Counted from the stretch's first letter, positions 27,682 to 37,378 are shown. The stretch is DNA of 64,000 nt from Clostridiales bacterium (GCA_017427465.1 JAFRST010000047.1:1-64000); one strand, 5' to 3'. The notes: a model not told the origin generated them from the sequence alone. Made by a program: numbers and translations.

Positions 27682-28851
27682 TCATGTGCTCGGAGCCGTA
27701 GTCGGTGTGGGAGCCGGAGGTGAAGCGAGGTACGGATCATCGGTATGCAGATCGTGTGTTCCGCCTTGTGCTTCTGCCAGGAGCTCCTGGCTCAGAGCGG
27801 TCATTGCAGCGGACTCATAAACAGACTGGGGCTGCTCCTCGCGGCCGACATAACCTACGATGAAATAACCGTAGCTGGCATATATAATGGCCATATCGCC
27901 TTCCTTACGGCTTTCGTCATAAGCCCATGCCTCAAAATCGGGAACCATTCTGCTGCCATACTTATTTACTACGATGTCGTTCGATTCCTTAGCGATTCCA
28001 AGATCAACAGCTTCCTGGCCAAGTGTCGTAATATCGTCGAGCGATGTGCACTTGTTCAGCATTTCGTTTGCGGATGCAAGAGCTGCTGCCTTCTCTTCCT
28101 CGGTAGCAGGTGCCTGTCCTGCATTTGAAGCATACGGATCTTCAGGTGCCCAGAAGAGCACGTATCTTATATTGTGAAAATACTTGTCTTCGTATTGGGG
28201 CTCATAATTCTGCGCATACCACTTTGAATACAGACCTGCGAGATATTCTCTCTCGTAGATCTCTCTGAAGCTCTGTTCTGTCATCTCGGGACCATACCAG
28301 AACTTGAGGTATTCCTCGTATGTCTTTCCGGAATTAGAAGCCTTCTGGGCCAAAGCGCCCAATACCTCATCGATGTTTTTCTGTGCCTCTTCCGTGAGTG
28401 ACATGCCCTCTGCCTCAGCGCGTGCATTGACGATCAATGCCTGTGAGAGCTTGCTCTCTGCATATGCAACGAAATAATCGCCGTAAGTCGCATATCCGCT
28501 GCCCTCAGGGCAAGCTGCGGAAAGATCAAGGTAACCCATCGTAGTCGCAGTGTAATAGCCCTGGCTTACGGTATTCGCGAGTTCGATGAATGAATTGATG
28601 AAGTAGTAATTCGATTCTGTCATCGGAACAGCCTTGCCATCGAAATAGTACTGATGGTTAAGATAGTTAGGGAGCTGGTTGCCATAGAGTTCATCGAAGT
28701 TCTGAGGCTCCCATGTCGAAGAAGTGTCTGTGGCAGTATCAGATGATGAAGTAGTATCTGTGGGATCTTCGGTGAGCTTATTCTTGTTGCAGCCGGAGAT
28801 CATCGATACGGCGATAGCCGCTGTCAGCAGTGTTGCAATAACTTTTTTCAT
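27682..28851 (-). CDS. Parvulin/SurA-like lipoprotein
   Basis: 389 residues from ATG 28851, which overlaps the glf stop by 4 bp (ATGA). Signal peptide with lipobox MISGC. The mature part parallels its neighbour: LYGNQLPNYLNHQYYFDG near residue 60, NEVLGALA-type helices, then VRYVLFW-like strand (NIRYVLFWAPEDP) and WAYDESRKEGDMAIIYASY with GYFIVGYVG, the layout of a degenerate rotamase domain. Unlike the neighbour it ends in a short Pro/Thr tail with no membrane helix. Role in folding secreted or envelope proteins is inferred. Coupling to glf hints that it serves envelope assembly. Confidence 0.8.
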   Translation of the reverse strand: MKKVIATLLTAAIAVSMISGCNKNKLTEDPTDTTSSSDTATDTSSTWEPQNFDELYGNQLPNYLNHQYYFDGKAVPMTESNYYFINSFIELANTVSQGYYTATTMGYLDLSAACPEGSGYATYGDYFVAYAESKLSQALIVNARAEAEGMSLTEEAQKNIDEVLGALAQKASNSGKTYEEYLKFWYGPEMTEQSFREIYEREYLAGLYSKWYAQNYEPQYEDKYFHNIRYVLFWAPEDPYASNAGQAPATEEEKAAALASANEMLNKCTSLDDITTLGQEAVDLGIAKESNDIVVNKYGSRMVPDFEAWAYDESRKEGDMAIIYASYGYFIVGYVGREEQPQSVYESAAMTALSQELLAEAQGGTHDLHTDDPYLASPPAPTPTTAPST

Positions 28852-29957
28852 TTGCCTGTTATCCTCTTGTAGTCTTCTGTACATGCGGCGATCGTGTCGT
28901 CCATGTCATAGTATTTATACTTGCCGAGCCTGCCTCCGAATTCGACGTTGCTGTCTTTTGCGGCGAGCTCGGTATACTTCTTGTAAAGCTCGTTGTTTCT
29001 GTCATTGTTGAGCGGATAGTAAGGCTCGTCGCCCGGCTTCCACTCTGCGGGATACTCGTGTGTGATGACCGTTCCCTTTCCTGTGCCAAACTCGAAATGC
29101 TTGTGCTCAAGGATCCTCGTGAACGGTGTCTCGGCATCGGTATAGTTGACTACGGCGTTGCCCTGGAAGTCATCGGTATCAGGCAGATATTCCGTCTCAA
29201 ACCTCAGGCTTCTGTACTCGAGTTTGCCCAGGGTGTAATTATAATACTCATCGATCATTCCCGTATAGATGATTTTCGAAGCAATTTTATCCAAAGAATC
29301 CTTCTCTTTGAGGTAATCTATACCGCACCTTACTTCGATGCCTTCGAGCATATTCTCGATCCACCTGGTGTAGCCGCCTACCGGAATGCCCTGATATTTG
29401 TCGTTGAAATAGTTGTTATCGTAAGTAAGTCTTACGGGCAGTCTCTTGATGATGAATGCGGGAAGTTCGGTGGCTTTTCTGCCCCACTGCTTCTCGGTGT
29501 AGCCCTTTACGAGCTTGTTGTAGATGTCAGGTCCTATGAGGGAGATGGCCTGCTCTTCAAGGTTCTTGGGCTCGTCCACTTTGCCCAGGGCGATCTGCTC
29601 ATCGAGCTTTGCCCTGGCTTCCCGAGGAGTTACGACGCCCCACATCTTGTTGAATGTATACATGTTGAACGGCATCGAATAGAGCTCGCCTTTGTAGTTG
29701 GCAACGACACAGTTCGTGTAGCGGTTGAACTCGGCGAACCTGTTCGCAAAATCCCACACGTCCTTATCGCTCGTGTGGAAAATGTGCGCGCCATACTTAT
29801 GAACATTGATGCCGTGTACATCTTCCGTGTAGACATTGCCGGCAACATTGGGTCTTCTGTCTATGACAAGGCACTTATATCCGTCATCTGTTGCAAGGCG
29901 TGCGAAAGTCGCGCCGTAAAGACCTGCTCCTACAATGAGGAAATCATATTCACCCAT
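28848..29957 (-). CDS. glf: UDP-galactopyranose mutase
   Basis: Flavoenzyme that interconverts UDP-galactopyranose and UDP-galactofuranose, the donor for Galf in surface polysaccharides. 369 residues, normal length. FLIVGAGLYGATFARLA is the FAD-binding loop; GNVYTEDVHGINVHKYGAH and FHTSDKDVWDFANRF are typical Glf segments, and the substrate-binding Arg-rich region RLPVRLTYDNNYF follows. GGAGG precedes the ATG. No galactofuranosyltransferase lies beside it; the O-antigen-ligase-like gene at 60.7 kb is the only other clear surface-glycan gene here. Confidence 0.95.
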   Translation of the reverse strand: MGEYDFLIVGAGLYGATFARLATDDGYKCLVIDRRPNVAGNVYTEDVHGINVHKYGAHIFHTSDKDVWDFANRFAEFNRYTNCVVANYKGELYSMPFNMYTFNKMWGVVTPREARAKLDEQIALGKVDEPKNLEEQAISLIGPDIYNKLVKGYTEKQWGRKATELPAFIIKRLPVRLTYDNNYFNDKYQGIPVGGYTRWIENMLEGIEVRCGIDYLKEKDSLDKIASKIIYTGMIDEYYNYTLGKLEYRSLRFETEYLPDTDDFQGNAVVNYTDAETPFTRILEHKHFEFGTGKGTVITHEYPAEWKPGDEPYYPLNNDRNNELYKKYTELAAKDSNVEFGGRLGKYKYYDMDDTIAACTEDYKRITGK

Positions 29958-30040
29958 AGTTCATCCTCCGTTCTCGAAAACAGTCTAATTACTATACACT
30001 ATTTAAGGAAATTCGCCTAATTTGAGGCGGTCCCAAGCTA

Positions 30041-32350
30041 TTATCCGGCTCTGTATCTTCCGGCGGCCGCATTAAAGTTCTTAAGCTTTTGAGTCTCTTC
30101 GAAAAGCTCTTCAAGCCTTTTGAACGGGACGTATCTTGCCGCGCTCGTGAACATCGCGAAAGGCACGCCGAGAGCCTCGGCGTCTTTACGGAGCGCATCA
30201 ACGAGCTCCTTGTTTTTTGCGATCTGTCCTATCTCCCAGGATGCCCCGCACTTAAGCTCGGGAGAGCCGTCATCTATGCGGAAACTCCCCGCCGGGATAA
30301 GGTCTTCAACTCCCTTAAGGCTCAGGAAAAGATCGTATGCGCCTTCCTCTATGAGGAACTTGCCGTAGACTTCATCGAAGTAAGAGAGCTCGGATCTGTC
30401 AAACGATATGGTTACCTTCGAAGTGCTGCCAGCCTTTACCAAGACCTTCGAAAATCCTTTGAGCTCAACCGGAGCGCGCGGCGTGACCGGTACCCTCTTT
30501 GACACATAAAGCTGGACCACTGCCTTGCCGTCCGTCTTGCTCTTATTTGACACATTGCAGGTGATGCTGATCCTGCCGCCTTTTTTAGATGAGGAAAAAT
30601 TTTTTATCGCAAACTTCGAATATGAAAGTCCGTATCCGAACGGATAAAGCGGCCTTATGCCTCGCTTCATATAGCCCCTGTAACCTGCATAAATGCCTTC
30701 TCCGTACAAACATGTATAGCTGTCCGGATAGCACAGATATGCCGGAGTATCCTTGTAAGATACTGGGAACGTGCATGTCAAAGCACCCGACGGATTGACC
30801 TTTCCCGTCATGATATCTGCCATAGCCCTGGCACCCATCATGCCGGGATAGAAAACTGTGAATACCGCATCAGCGATATCCTCTATGCCGTCCAATTCGA
30901 CCGGTCCCGGTACGTTAAGGATCAGGCATATCCTGCCCTTTCCCTTGTCTTTTGCAAGCTTTCTGATAAAAGCCAGAGTCGATTTATTGATCTTGAGATC
31001 AGGCCTGTCAGTGCCTTCACTCGATCCTATGGATTCGATTATTACCGCGGTCGCTCCCTTGCGGAAAGCTTCGATATCATCTTTAAGCACTCTGTTATCA
31101 CCCAGGATGCTTCTGAGCTCATCAGTAAGACTTGCCTTTCTGTCCGTAAATACCTGTGCGCTTCCTTCGCCATAGTCTTTGAATCTCTCGGGGAACTTAC
31201 CGAAGAATACGACCTTCGATGTCTTCTTCAGAGGCAGCGCGCCGTTATTCTTGAGCATGACGATGCCTTCGGCCGCAGCATTATACGCGGCCTTATCGCC
31301 CGCTTTTTTGTATTTGGAGGCTGTAAGACCTTCGGGGGCTTGTACGTCAGCAAACCTGTCTATCAGATCGAGGACCCTGAGTGCAGCTTCATCGAGGCCT
31401 TTGACTGAGAGCCTTCCGTCCTCTGCTGCTTTGACGATATCCGAAGGATCCCAGGGACCCGGCATAAAGAGGTCCTGTCCGGAAGAAACCGAATCACCTG
31501 TCCTGCCTCTGCATGCGGACCAGTCTGTAACGGTAACACCCTTGTAGCCCCATTCTTTTCTCAAGACATCCTTAAGCAGCCAGGCGTTCTCACAGCAGGG
31601 CTTGCCGTTGATTGACGGATATGCGGTCATGAGAGTAGAGGCGACCTTGCTGCAGGCCTCAAAGGCAGGGAAATACAGTTCTCTTAAAGCCCTTTCCCTG
31701 ATGAGTTCATTTATGACGTTGCGGTTCTTCTCCAAGTTGTTGCACGCAAAGTGCTTAACGTCAGATGCTACGCCCGTGCTCTCTACGCCCCTGCACATCT
31801 CCGGTGCCAGAGTTTTGGCAAGAAACGGATCTTCAGAATAGCCTTCAAAAAATCTTCCGTTGGCAGGGTCCCTTAAAAGATTCGCATTCGGAGTCCCGAG
31901 GAGCACGCCGACATGATAGACGGCCGCCTCCATTCCGAGAGCCCTGCCGGTGTCATAAACCACCTTGGGATTCCAGGTCGATCCTAATACTATTCCGGGA
32001 GGGTAACAGCCGGGTGCGGCATCGATCCCGCCCCGGTATCCGGTGAGACAATTTTGGAGCTTGTCACGGAGCTCTTTTTCACTTTCCGAGAGCTTATCCG
32101 TCTCATAAAAGAAGTGGATGACATTGTCCAATTCCCCATATGAATAGGCACTTGTAACATTGTTAAACAAGTGAACGAGGGTGTGTTCGTAGTTAATCCC
32201 TGTGCCGCCGTCCTGGATGTTCATTTCAGGTATAAAACCGGCCGCAGATTCGAACCCTCCGATCGAGAAGGCGGTGGTCCCGCACAGGAGCCTGGCCTTA
32301 TCCGGGAGGGTCATTTTACCCAGGATCTTTTTGGTATCCATAGAACTCAT
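30041..32350 (-). CDS. Glycoside hydrolase family 3 (beta-glucosidase type)
   Basis: 769 residues. N-terminal (alpha/beta)8 domain with GGTGINYEHTL and the nucleophile Asp in GYKGVTVTDWSACRGR; alpha/beta sandwich domain from ~330 (NAAAEGIVMLKNNGALPL, then VVFFGKFPERFKDYGEGSAQV); and a C-terminal fibronectin III-like domain (VPVTPRAPVELKGFSKV). There is no signal peptide, so it is probably cytoplasmic and acts on imported beta-linked oligosaccharides. The ATG overlaps the macrodomain gene's stop by 4 bp. Substrate is not resolved: family 3 includes glucosidases, xylosidases and others. Confidence 0.92.
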   Translation of the reverse strand: MSSMDTKKILGKMTLPDKARLLCGTTAFSIGGFESAAGFIPEMNIQDGGTGINYEHTLVHLFNNVTSAYSYGELDNVIHFFYETDKLSESEKELRDKLQNCLTGYRGGIDAAPGCYPPGIVLGSTWNPKVVYDTGRALGMEAAVYHVGVLLGTPNANLLRDPANGRFFEGYSEDPFLAKTLAPEMCRGVESTGVASDVKHFACNNLEKNRNVINELIRERALRELYFPAFEACSKVASTLMTAYPSINGKPCCENAWLLKDVLRKEWGYKGVTVTDWSACRGRTGDSVSSGQDLFMPGPWDPSDIVKAAEDGRLSVKGLDEAALRVLDLIDRFADVQAPEGLTASKYKKAGDKAAYNAAAEGIVMLKNNGALPLKKTSKVVFFGKFPERFKDYGEGSAQVFTDRKASLTDELRSILGDNRVLKDDIEAFRKGATAVIIESIGSSEGTDRPDLKINKSTLAFIRKLAKDKGKGRICLILNVPGPVELDGIEDIADAVFTVFYPGMMGARAMADIMTGKVNPSGALTCTFPVSYKDTPAYLCYPDSYTCLYGEGIYAGYRGYMKRGIRPLYPFGYGLSYSKFAIKNFSSSKKGGRISITCNVSNKSKTDGKAVVQLYVSKRVPVTPRAPVELKGFSKVLVKAGSTSKVTISFDRSELSYFDEVYGKFLIEEGAYDLFLSLKGVEDLIPAGSFRIDDGSPELKCGASWEIGQIAKNKELVDALRKDAEALGVPFAMFTSAARYVPFKRLEELFEETQKLKNFNAAAGRYRAG

Positions 32351-32856
32351 CCGAGTGCTTTTTCGCCCAATTCCATTATCCTGTCATCGAGGACGCAAAA
32401 TGTGATATTGATCTCGTAATCAGGATTACCGGCGATAAAATCCCGGCATGCCGAAATCGCTCTTTCCCATGCTCCCTCCAGAGGGTATCCGTAGATGCCG
32501 GCCGAGATCAGGGGGAAACCTATCGAATGCAGGTCGTTCTCTTTGGCGAGCTCTAAAGAGCTCTTGTAAGCGCTGTAAAGCTTCTGCGGTTCGCCGTCGA
32601 TACCGCCCTTCCAGATGGGGCCTACCGCGTGGATGACGTGTTTGGCCGGGAGATTAAATCCCGGGGTGATGACTGCAGATCCCGTAGCGCAACGCCCGAT
32701 CTTCATGCAGGCCGCGGTCATCTTGTCGACACCCGCGTCTCTGAAAATATATCCGCAAACTCCGTTTCCCATTATGAGTGCGGAATTGGCTGCGTTGACT
32801 ACTGCGTCTGCCGTGAGCTTGGTGATGCTGATCTTTTGAATCTTTATGCTACTCAT
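32347..32856 (-). CDS. Macrodomain protein (ADP-ribosyl/O-acetyl-ADP-ribose hydrolase type)
   Basis: 169 residues from ATG 32856, where AAAGGAGA lies 7 nt upstream; the open frame extends further to 32931 without support. Motifs: DAVVNAANSALIMGNGVCGYIFRDAG (seen in two parts, the ADP-ribose-binding loop), HVIHAVGPIW, and SAGIYGYPLEGA for the phosphate loop. Small stand-alone macrodomains remove ADP-ribose from proteins or hydrolyse O-acetyl-ADP-ribose. Coupling to a GH3 gene by a 4-bp overlap has no obvious functional logic. Confidence 0.9.
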   Translation of the reverse strand: MSSIKIQKISITKLTADAVVNAANSALIMGNGVCGYIFRDAGVDKMTAACMKIGRCATGSAVITPGFNLPAKHVIHAVGPIWKGGIDGEPQKLYSAYKSSLELAKENDLHSIGFPLISAGIYGYPLEGAWERAISACRDFIAGNPDYEINITFCVLDDRIMELGEKALG

Positions 32857-32934
32857 ACTGGTTCTCCTTTGCGTTATTTTTTGGTGGTTCTTCTTATTTA
32901 AATTGTAATGCTTAACGCGAGGATATTCCAACGC

Positions 32935-32968
32935 AAAAAAAGAACTGCCTCAAATTATTTGAGGCAGT
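32935..32968 (-). terminator. Terminator of the fab operon
   Basis: ACTGCCTCAAAT and ATTTGAGGCAGT form a perfect 12-bp stem, followed on the minus strand by TTCTTTTTTTGC; about 30 bp past the fabZ stop. Confidence 0.92.
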
Positions 32969-32996
32969 CCGGAAGCTTTATTAAAAGGTCGGGGAA

Positions 32997-33431
32997 TTAC
33001 TGCATGATAGCGAACTTGAGTGTAGCCTGGACAGCGACCTTGCCGTCAACAGTTGCGACTGCTTCGCCCACGCCGACGGGGCCTCTTACTGCAGTGATCT
33101 TTGTCTCAAGTCTTACCGTGTCGCCGGGTACGATCGCACGCTTGAACTTGCAGTTATCGATTCCTGCGAATACGGCGATCTTTCCCTTGAACTCTTCCTG
33201 TGAGAGGATTGCGACTGCGCCTGTCTGCGCGAGTGCCTCAACAGTGAGAACGCCGGGTACGATCGGATACTCAGGGAAATGTCCTCTGAAGAAATATTCG
33301 TCATATGTGAAGTTCTTGATTGCGACAGCGAACTGGCCGGGCTCATAGTCCTCTACCTTGTCAATGAGAAGGAAGGGGTGTCTGTGAGGGATGATCTTCA
33401 TGATCTCTGTCGTGGTAAGTGAGTTAGCCAT
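32997..33431 (-). CDS. fabZ: 3-hydroxyacyl-ACP dehydratase
   Basis: Dehydrates 3-hydroxyacyl-ACP to trans-2-enoyl-ACP in fatty acid elongation. 144 residues with the hotdog-fold signature: IIPHRHPFLLIDKV at the start, catalytic His in FFRGHFPEYPIVPGV and Glu in LTVEALAQTGA. Last gene of the fabH-K-D-G-F-Z operon and followed by a strong terminator. AAGGAGG lies upstream at a slightly long spacing. Confidence 0.97.
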   Translation of the reverse strand: MANSLTTTEIMKIIPHRHPFLLIDKVEDYEPGQFAVAIKNFTYDEYFFRGHFPEYPIVPGVLTVEALAQTGAVAILSQEEFKGKIAVFAGIDNCKFKRAIVPGDTVRLETKITAVRGPVGVGEAVATVDGKVAVQATLKFAIMQ

Positions 33432-33478
33432 AATGTAGATGCCTCCTTATATTTCTTTCCGGGACAAACCGTTTGTGA

Positions 33479-34711
33479 TTATTCTTCGAACTTCTTAACG
33501 ATCAAAGAAGCATTGTGACCGCCGAAGCCCAGATTATTAGTCATAGCATACCTTATATCGCGGTTCTTAGGTTCGATGAATGTGTAATCGAGATCCATCT
33601 CGCCTTCAGCTTCCTTAGAACCTGCAGTAACGTGAACATAACCGTCCTGGATAGCCTTTACGCAGGCGATGAGCTCAACGCCGCCGGCGCCGCCCAGAAC
33701 GTGGCCGATCATGGACTTGGTTGAGTTGATGGAGATGCCCTTGATATCTTCCTTGAACGCGTACTTCATTGCGCGTGTCTCGAAAAGGTCGTTGTGGTGT
33801 GTGGATGTTCCGTGAGCGTTGATGTAATCGATCTCGGAGGGCTTGATGCCTGCTTCCTTCATTGCGATGATCATTGCTTCGCCTGCGCCTGATCCGTCTT
33901 CTGCAGGTGAAGTGATATGGTATGCATCGCATGTAGCACCGTACCCTACCATCTCTGCAAGTATTTCAGCGCCTCTTGCCTTGGCATGCTCATAAGATTC
34001 GAGAACGAGAACGCCTGAACCTTCACCGATTACAAATCCGTCTCTGTCCTTATCGAACGGTCTTGAGGCTGTCTCGGGATCTTCGTTTGTGGAAAGAGCA
34101 GTAAGAGCTGCAAAGCCCTGGATTCCGGTCTTGCAGACAGCTGCCTCGCATCCTCCTGTGACCATAACATCGGCATCACCGTATTTGATCGCCTTGAAAG
34201 CATCGCCGATCGAGTGAGCACCTGTTGCACATGCTGTGATAACACATGTGTTGATGCCCTTCATGCCGTACTGGATAGCGATGTTGGCTGATGCCATGTT
34301 AGCGATCATCAAAGGGATGTACATGGGAGCGATCTTGCCGGATTTCTCGAATCTGATCTGCTCTCTCTCGTGAGCCTGCATCGAGCCGATGCCGGAGCTT
34401 ACGATAACACCTACCCTGTAGGGATCTTCCTTAGTCATGTCGAGACCTGACTGTTCGATCGCTTCCTTAGCTGCTGCAAGCGCATAGTGTGCGAAGGGCT
34501 CCATACGCTTCATCGTCTTGAAGTCCATGTAATCCGTGGCTTCAAAACCCTTTACTTCACATGCGAGCTTTACCTTGAGGTTGCTCGTATCAAATTTTGT
34601 AATCGGCGCGGTAGCTGCCTTTCCTTTCTTGAGGCCTTCCCAGTATGCCTCAACGCTGTTACCAAGGGGCGTGATCGCACCCATGCCGGTTACTACGACT
34701 CTATTTGCCAT
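33479..34711 (-). CDS. fabF: 3-oxoacyl-ACP synthase II
   Basis: Condenses acyl-ACP with malonyl-ACP. 410 residues, with the Cys-His-His triad visible: ITACATGAHSIGDA (Cys), YINAHGTSTHHND (His) and SMIGHVLGGAGG (His). The N-terminus VVVTGMGAITPLGNSVEAYW is typical of FabF. It lies between fabG and fabZ on the minus strand with short spacers (under 60 bp). Confidence 0.97.
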   Translation of the reverse strand: MANRVVVTGMGAITPLGNSVEAYWEGLKKGKAATAPITKFDTSNLKVKLACEVKGFEATDYMDFKTMKRMEPFAHYALAAAKEAIEQSGLDMTKEDPYRVGVIVSSGIGSMQAHEREQIRFEKSGKIAPMYIPLMIANMASANIAIQYGMKGINTCVITACATGAHSIGDAFKAIKYGDADVMVTGGCEAAVCKTGIQGFAALTALSTNEDPETASRPFDKDRDGFVIGEGSGVLVLESYEHAKARGAEILAEMVGYGATCDAYHITSPAEDGSGAGEAMIIAMKEAGIKPSEIDYINAHGTSTHHNDLFETRAMKYAFKEDIKGISINSTKSMIGHVLGGAGGVELIACVKAIQDGYVHVTAGSKEAEGEMDLDYTFIEPKNRDIRYAMTNNLGFGGHNASLIVKKFEE

Positions 34712-34768
34712 TTACTTACTCTCCAATAGTTTTTATTTTCGCGGATGCTCCCCATAAGCATCCTTGAA

Positions 34769-35509
34769 TTACATATGCATTCCGCCGTCGACGGATAATA
34801 CCTGGCCTGTGATGTATGAAGCATCCTCAGAGCAAAGGAAATTAACTGCGTTAGCGATGTCCTCAGGCTGACCGTATCTCTTGAGAGGGATCAGCTCAAA
34901 GATCGCTTCCTTCTGCTTATCTGTGAGAACAGCGGTCATGGGTGTCTCAACATATCCTGGAGCGATCGCATTGAATGTGATGTTTCTTGATGCGAGCTCT
35001 CTTGCGCAGGACTTTGTGATACCGAGGATTCCTGCCTTGGATGCAGAATAGTTGACCTGGCCTGCCTGGCCCTCGAGGCCTACGATGGAAGAAATGCTTA
35101 CGACTCTTCCCTCTCTCTTCTTCATCATGATAGGCGTGGTGTGCTTGATGAAGTTGAATGTACCCTTGAGGTTAACAGCGATAACGGAATCGAAGTTCTC
35201 TTCTGTCATCTTGAGGAGCAGACCATCTCTCGTGATTCCTGCGTTGTTAACGAGGATATAGATGCCGCCGAAGTCTTCGTTGATCTGTGCTACTGTCTCT
35301 CCGACCTTCTCGAAATCAGCAACATTGCACTGATATGCCTTAGCGTCTACGCCTAAAGCCTTGACCTCGTCTTCAGCCTCCTTACTCATCTCGAGGGGGC
35401 ATGCGTCAACGATCGCGATGTTGTAACCGCTCTTTGCGAGCTTAATTGCGATTGCCTTGCCGATACCTCTGGAAGCGCCGGTAACGATAGCAGTTTTTCT
35501 GTCTGACAT
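34769..35509 (-). CDS. fabG: 3-oxoacyl-ACP reductase
   Basis: NADPH-dependent reduction of 3-oxoacyl-ACP. Short-chain dehydrogenase with VTGASRGIGKAIA (cofactor loop), NNAGITRDGL, Ser of VVSISSIVG and the YSASK catalytic Tyr-Lys. Start is MSDRKTAIVTG at 35509 or two codons earlier at 35515; AAGGAGG is 10 or 4 nt away respectively. The longer open frame to 35578 overlaps fabD and is rejected. About 246 residues, normal length. Confidence 0.95.
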   Translation of the reverse strand: MSDRKTAIVTGASRGIGKAIAIKLAKSGYNIAIVDACPLEMSKEAEDEVKALGVDAKAYQCNVADFEKVGETVAQINEDFGGIYILVNNAGITRDGLLLKMTEENFDSVIAVNLKGTFNFIKHTTPIMMKKREGRVVSISSIVGLEGQAGQVNYSASKAGILGITKSCARELASRNITFNAIAPGYVETPMTAVLTDKQKEAIFELIPLKRYGQPEDIANAVNFLCSEDASYITGQVLSVDGGMHM

Positions 35510-35528
35510 AATCATCTTTCCTCCTTTA

Positions 35529-36446
35529 TTATCCCAGCTTCTCAGCCAGTGTCTCGATGTCTTCCGGTGTAGCCACACCGATTACTTTGATCGATGGAAC
35601 GGTCTTCTTTACGAAGCCTGCGATGGTCTTGCCGGGGCCGACTTCGATGATCGTATCAACGCCCATCTTCTCTAACTCATAAAGTGTCTGCTCCCACATG
35701 ACAGGGCTTGATACCTGTGCCTTGAGAAGGTCCTTGATAACAGTCTTGTCCGTGACGGCAGCAGCGTTTGCGTTTGCGATATAAGGAATCTTGGGATCCT
35801 TGATCTCCACATCCTTAAGAGCATCGCCGAGCTTTTCGCCTGCACCCTTAAGAAGAGGTGAATGGAAAGGTCCGGATACATTGAGCTCTACGACCTTCTT
35901 GGCGCCTGCTTCCTGAAGGAGCGGGATAGCAGCCTGAACCGCTGTCTTCTTACCTGTGATAACGATCTGACCGGGGCAGTTAAAATTAGCGGGCCAGCAT
36001 CCGTCGAGCTTGCTTGTAACGCTCTCGATGGTCTCTTTATCAAGACCGATGACTGCTGCCATTGAGCCTTCTCCTGCAGGAACTTCGGAGGACATGAGCT
36101 TTCCTCTGAGTCTTGTAAGTCTTACAGCGTCTTCAAAGCTGATGGCGCCTGCAACATAGAGGCTGCAGTATTCGCCAAGTGAAAGACCTGCCGTGACTGC
36201 GGGCTTATATCCTGCGTCGAGCAGTGCGTCCGTGATCATGCAGCATGCGGTTACAAGTGCGGGCTGTGTGAATTCTGTGATGTTGATGTTTTCGTTGGGT
36301 TCATAAAGGAGTTTGTCCATGTCGATCCCTGCAGCCTCAGATGCTGTTGCGATCATATCTGCAAAGTATCTGTCAGATCTGGCAAAACCCTCTGCCATTC
36401 CGACGTGCTGGACTCCCTGACCCGGGTAACAAAAAGCTAGACTCAT
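35529..36446 (-). CDS. fabD: Malonyl-CoA:ACP transacylase
   Basis: Loads malonate onto ACP for fatty acid synthesis, and is the only acyltransferase in the window, so it may also serve the KS-CLF operon. 305 residues. AFCYPGQGVQHVGMAEG at the start is a slight variant of the usual GQGSQ; the nucleophile is in AGLSLGEYCSLYVAG. The catalytic His is likely in the FNVSGPFHSP-type segment (NVSGPFHSPLLKGAGEKL). Overlaps the fabK stop by one base (TAATG). Confidence 0.96.
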   Translation of the reverse strand: MSLAFCYPGQGVQHVGMAEGFARSDRYFADMIATASEAAGIDMDKLLYEPNENINITEFTQPALVTACCMITDALLDAGYKPAVTAGLSLGEYCSLYVAGAISFEDAVRLTRLRGKLMSSEVPAGEGSMAAVIGLDKETIESVTSKLDGCWPANFNCPGQIVITGKKTAVQAAIPLLQEAGAKKVVELNVSGPFHSPLLKGAGEKLGDALKDVEIKDPKIPYIANANAAAVTDKTVIKDLLKAQVSSPVMWEQTLYELEKMGVDTIIEVGPGKTIAGFVKKTVPSIKVIGVATPEDIETLAEKLG

Positions 36447-37378
36447 TATGCTTCGAGCTTCCTTCCTAAAAGTTTATCTGCCTGCTCGAACATCGATTCG
36501 ATGATCTCCTTTGCAGGTCTTACTTCCTTGACGAGACCAGCGATCTGGCCTGCCATGAATGTACCTTCCTTGACGTCGCCTTCTACTACGGCCTTGCGGA
36601 GACTTCCTACTGTGAGTCCCTCGAGCTCTTCAAAAGTAACGCCACTCTGCTCCATCTCAAGATACTTGTTGGAAAGAGCGTTTCTTATCTGTCTTACGGG
36701 ATGACCGTAGGATCTGCCGGTAACTCTTGTGGAGTTATCCTTTGCCTTGATGACCATATCCTTGTAGTTCTGGTGAACATTTACTTCGTCGCATGCGCAG
36801 AAAACCGTTCCGCACTGAACGCCCTCAGCGCCGAGCATGAAGCTTGCTGCAACTCCTCTGCCGTCAGCGATGCCGCCTGCAGCGATAACGGGAATGGATA
36901 CTGCATCTACTACCTGGGGAACCAGTGTCATTGTCGTAGCTTCGCCGATGTGTCCGCCGGACTCTGTGCCTTCAGCGATAACTGCGTCAGCACCACAACT
37001 TTCCATTCTCTTTGCAAGAGCAACGCCTGCTGTAACAGGGATAACGATTATGCCGGCTTCCTTCCACATGTCCATATACTTTTCTGGAGAGCCTGCGCCT
37101 GTCGTTACGACCTTAACCTTCTCTTCTGCGATGACCTTAGCGATCTCGGGAGCTCTGGGATTCATGAGCATGAGGTTAACGCCGAACGGCTTGTCTGTTG
37201 CTTCACGGCACTTTTTGATCTGGTCACGGAGCCAGTTCTCATCTGCTCCGCCGACACCGATGATGCCGAGACCGCCTGCTTCGGATACTGCTGCAGCGAT
37301 GTGCCAGTCAGCTACCCATGCCATACCGCCCTGGAAAATAGGATATTTGATTCCGACCAAATCTGTGATTCTTGTCAT
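36446..37378 (-). CDS. fabK: Enoyl-ACP reductase II (FMN-dependent)
   Basis: Reduces enoyl-ACP in the last elongation step; the flavin type that replaces FabI in many streptococci and clostridia. 310 residues. YPIFQGGMAWVADWHIAAAVSEAGGLG at the N-terminus and VIAEGTESGGHIGE, then IPVIAAGGIADGRG are the flavin and phosphate-binding loops of the nitronate monooxygenase-like barrel. FabK enzymes are insensitive to triclosan, as known for the family. Sits between fabH and fabD. Confidence 0.95.
   Translation of the reverse strand: MTRITDLVGIKYPIFQGGMAWVADWHIAAAVSEAGGLGIIGVGGADENWLRDQIKKCREATDKPFGVNLMLMNPRAPEIAKVIAEEKVKVVTTGAGSPEKYMDMWKEAGIIVIPVTAGVALAKRMESCGADAVIAEGTESGGHIGEATTMTLVPQVVDAVSIPVIAAGGIADGRGVAASFMLGAEGVQCGTVFCACDEVNVHQNYKDMVIKAKDNSTRVTGRSYGHPVRQIRNALSNKYLEMEQSGVTFEELEGLTVGSLRKAVVEGDVKEGTFMAGQIAGLVKEVRPAKEIIESMFEQADKLLGRKLEA

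Noticed and set aside
32248..32257. tRNA T-loop-like GGTTCGAATC on the minus strand
   Set aside because: It lies within the GH3 gene and no acceptor stem, D-arm or anticodon arm fits around it.
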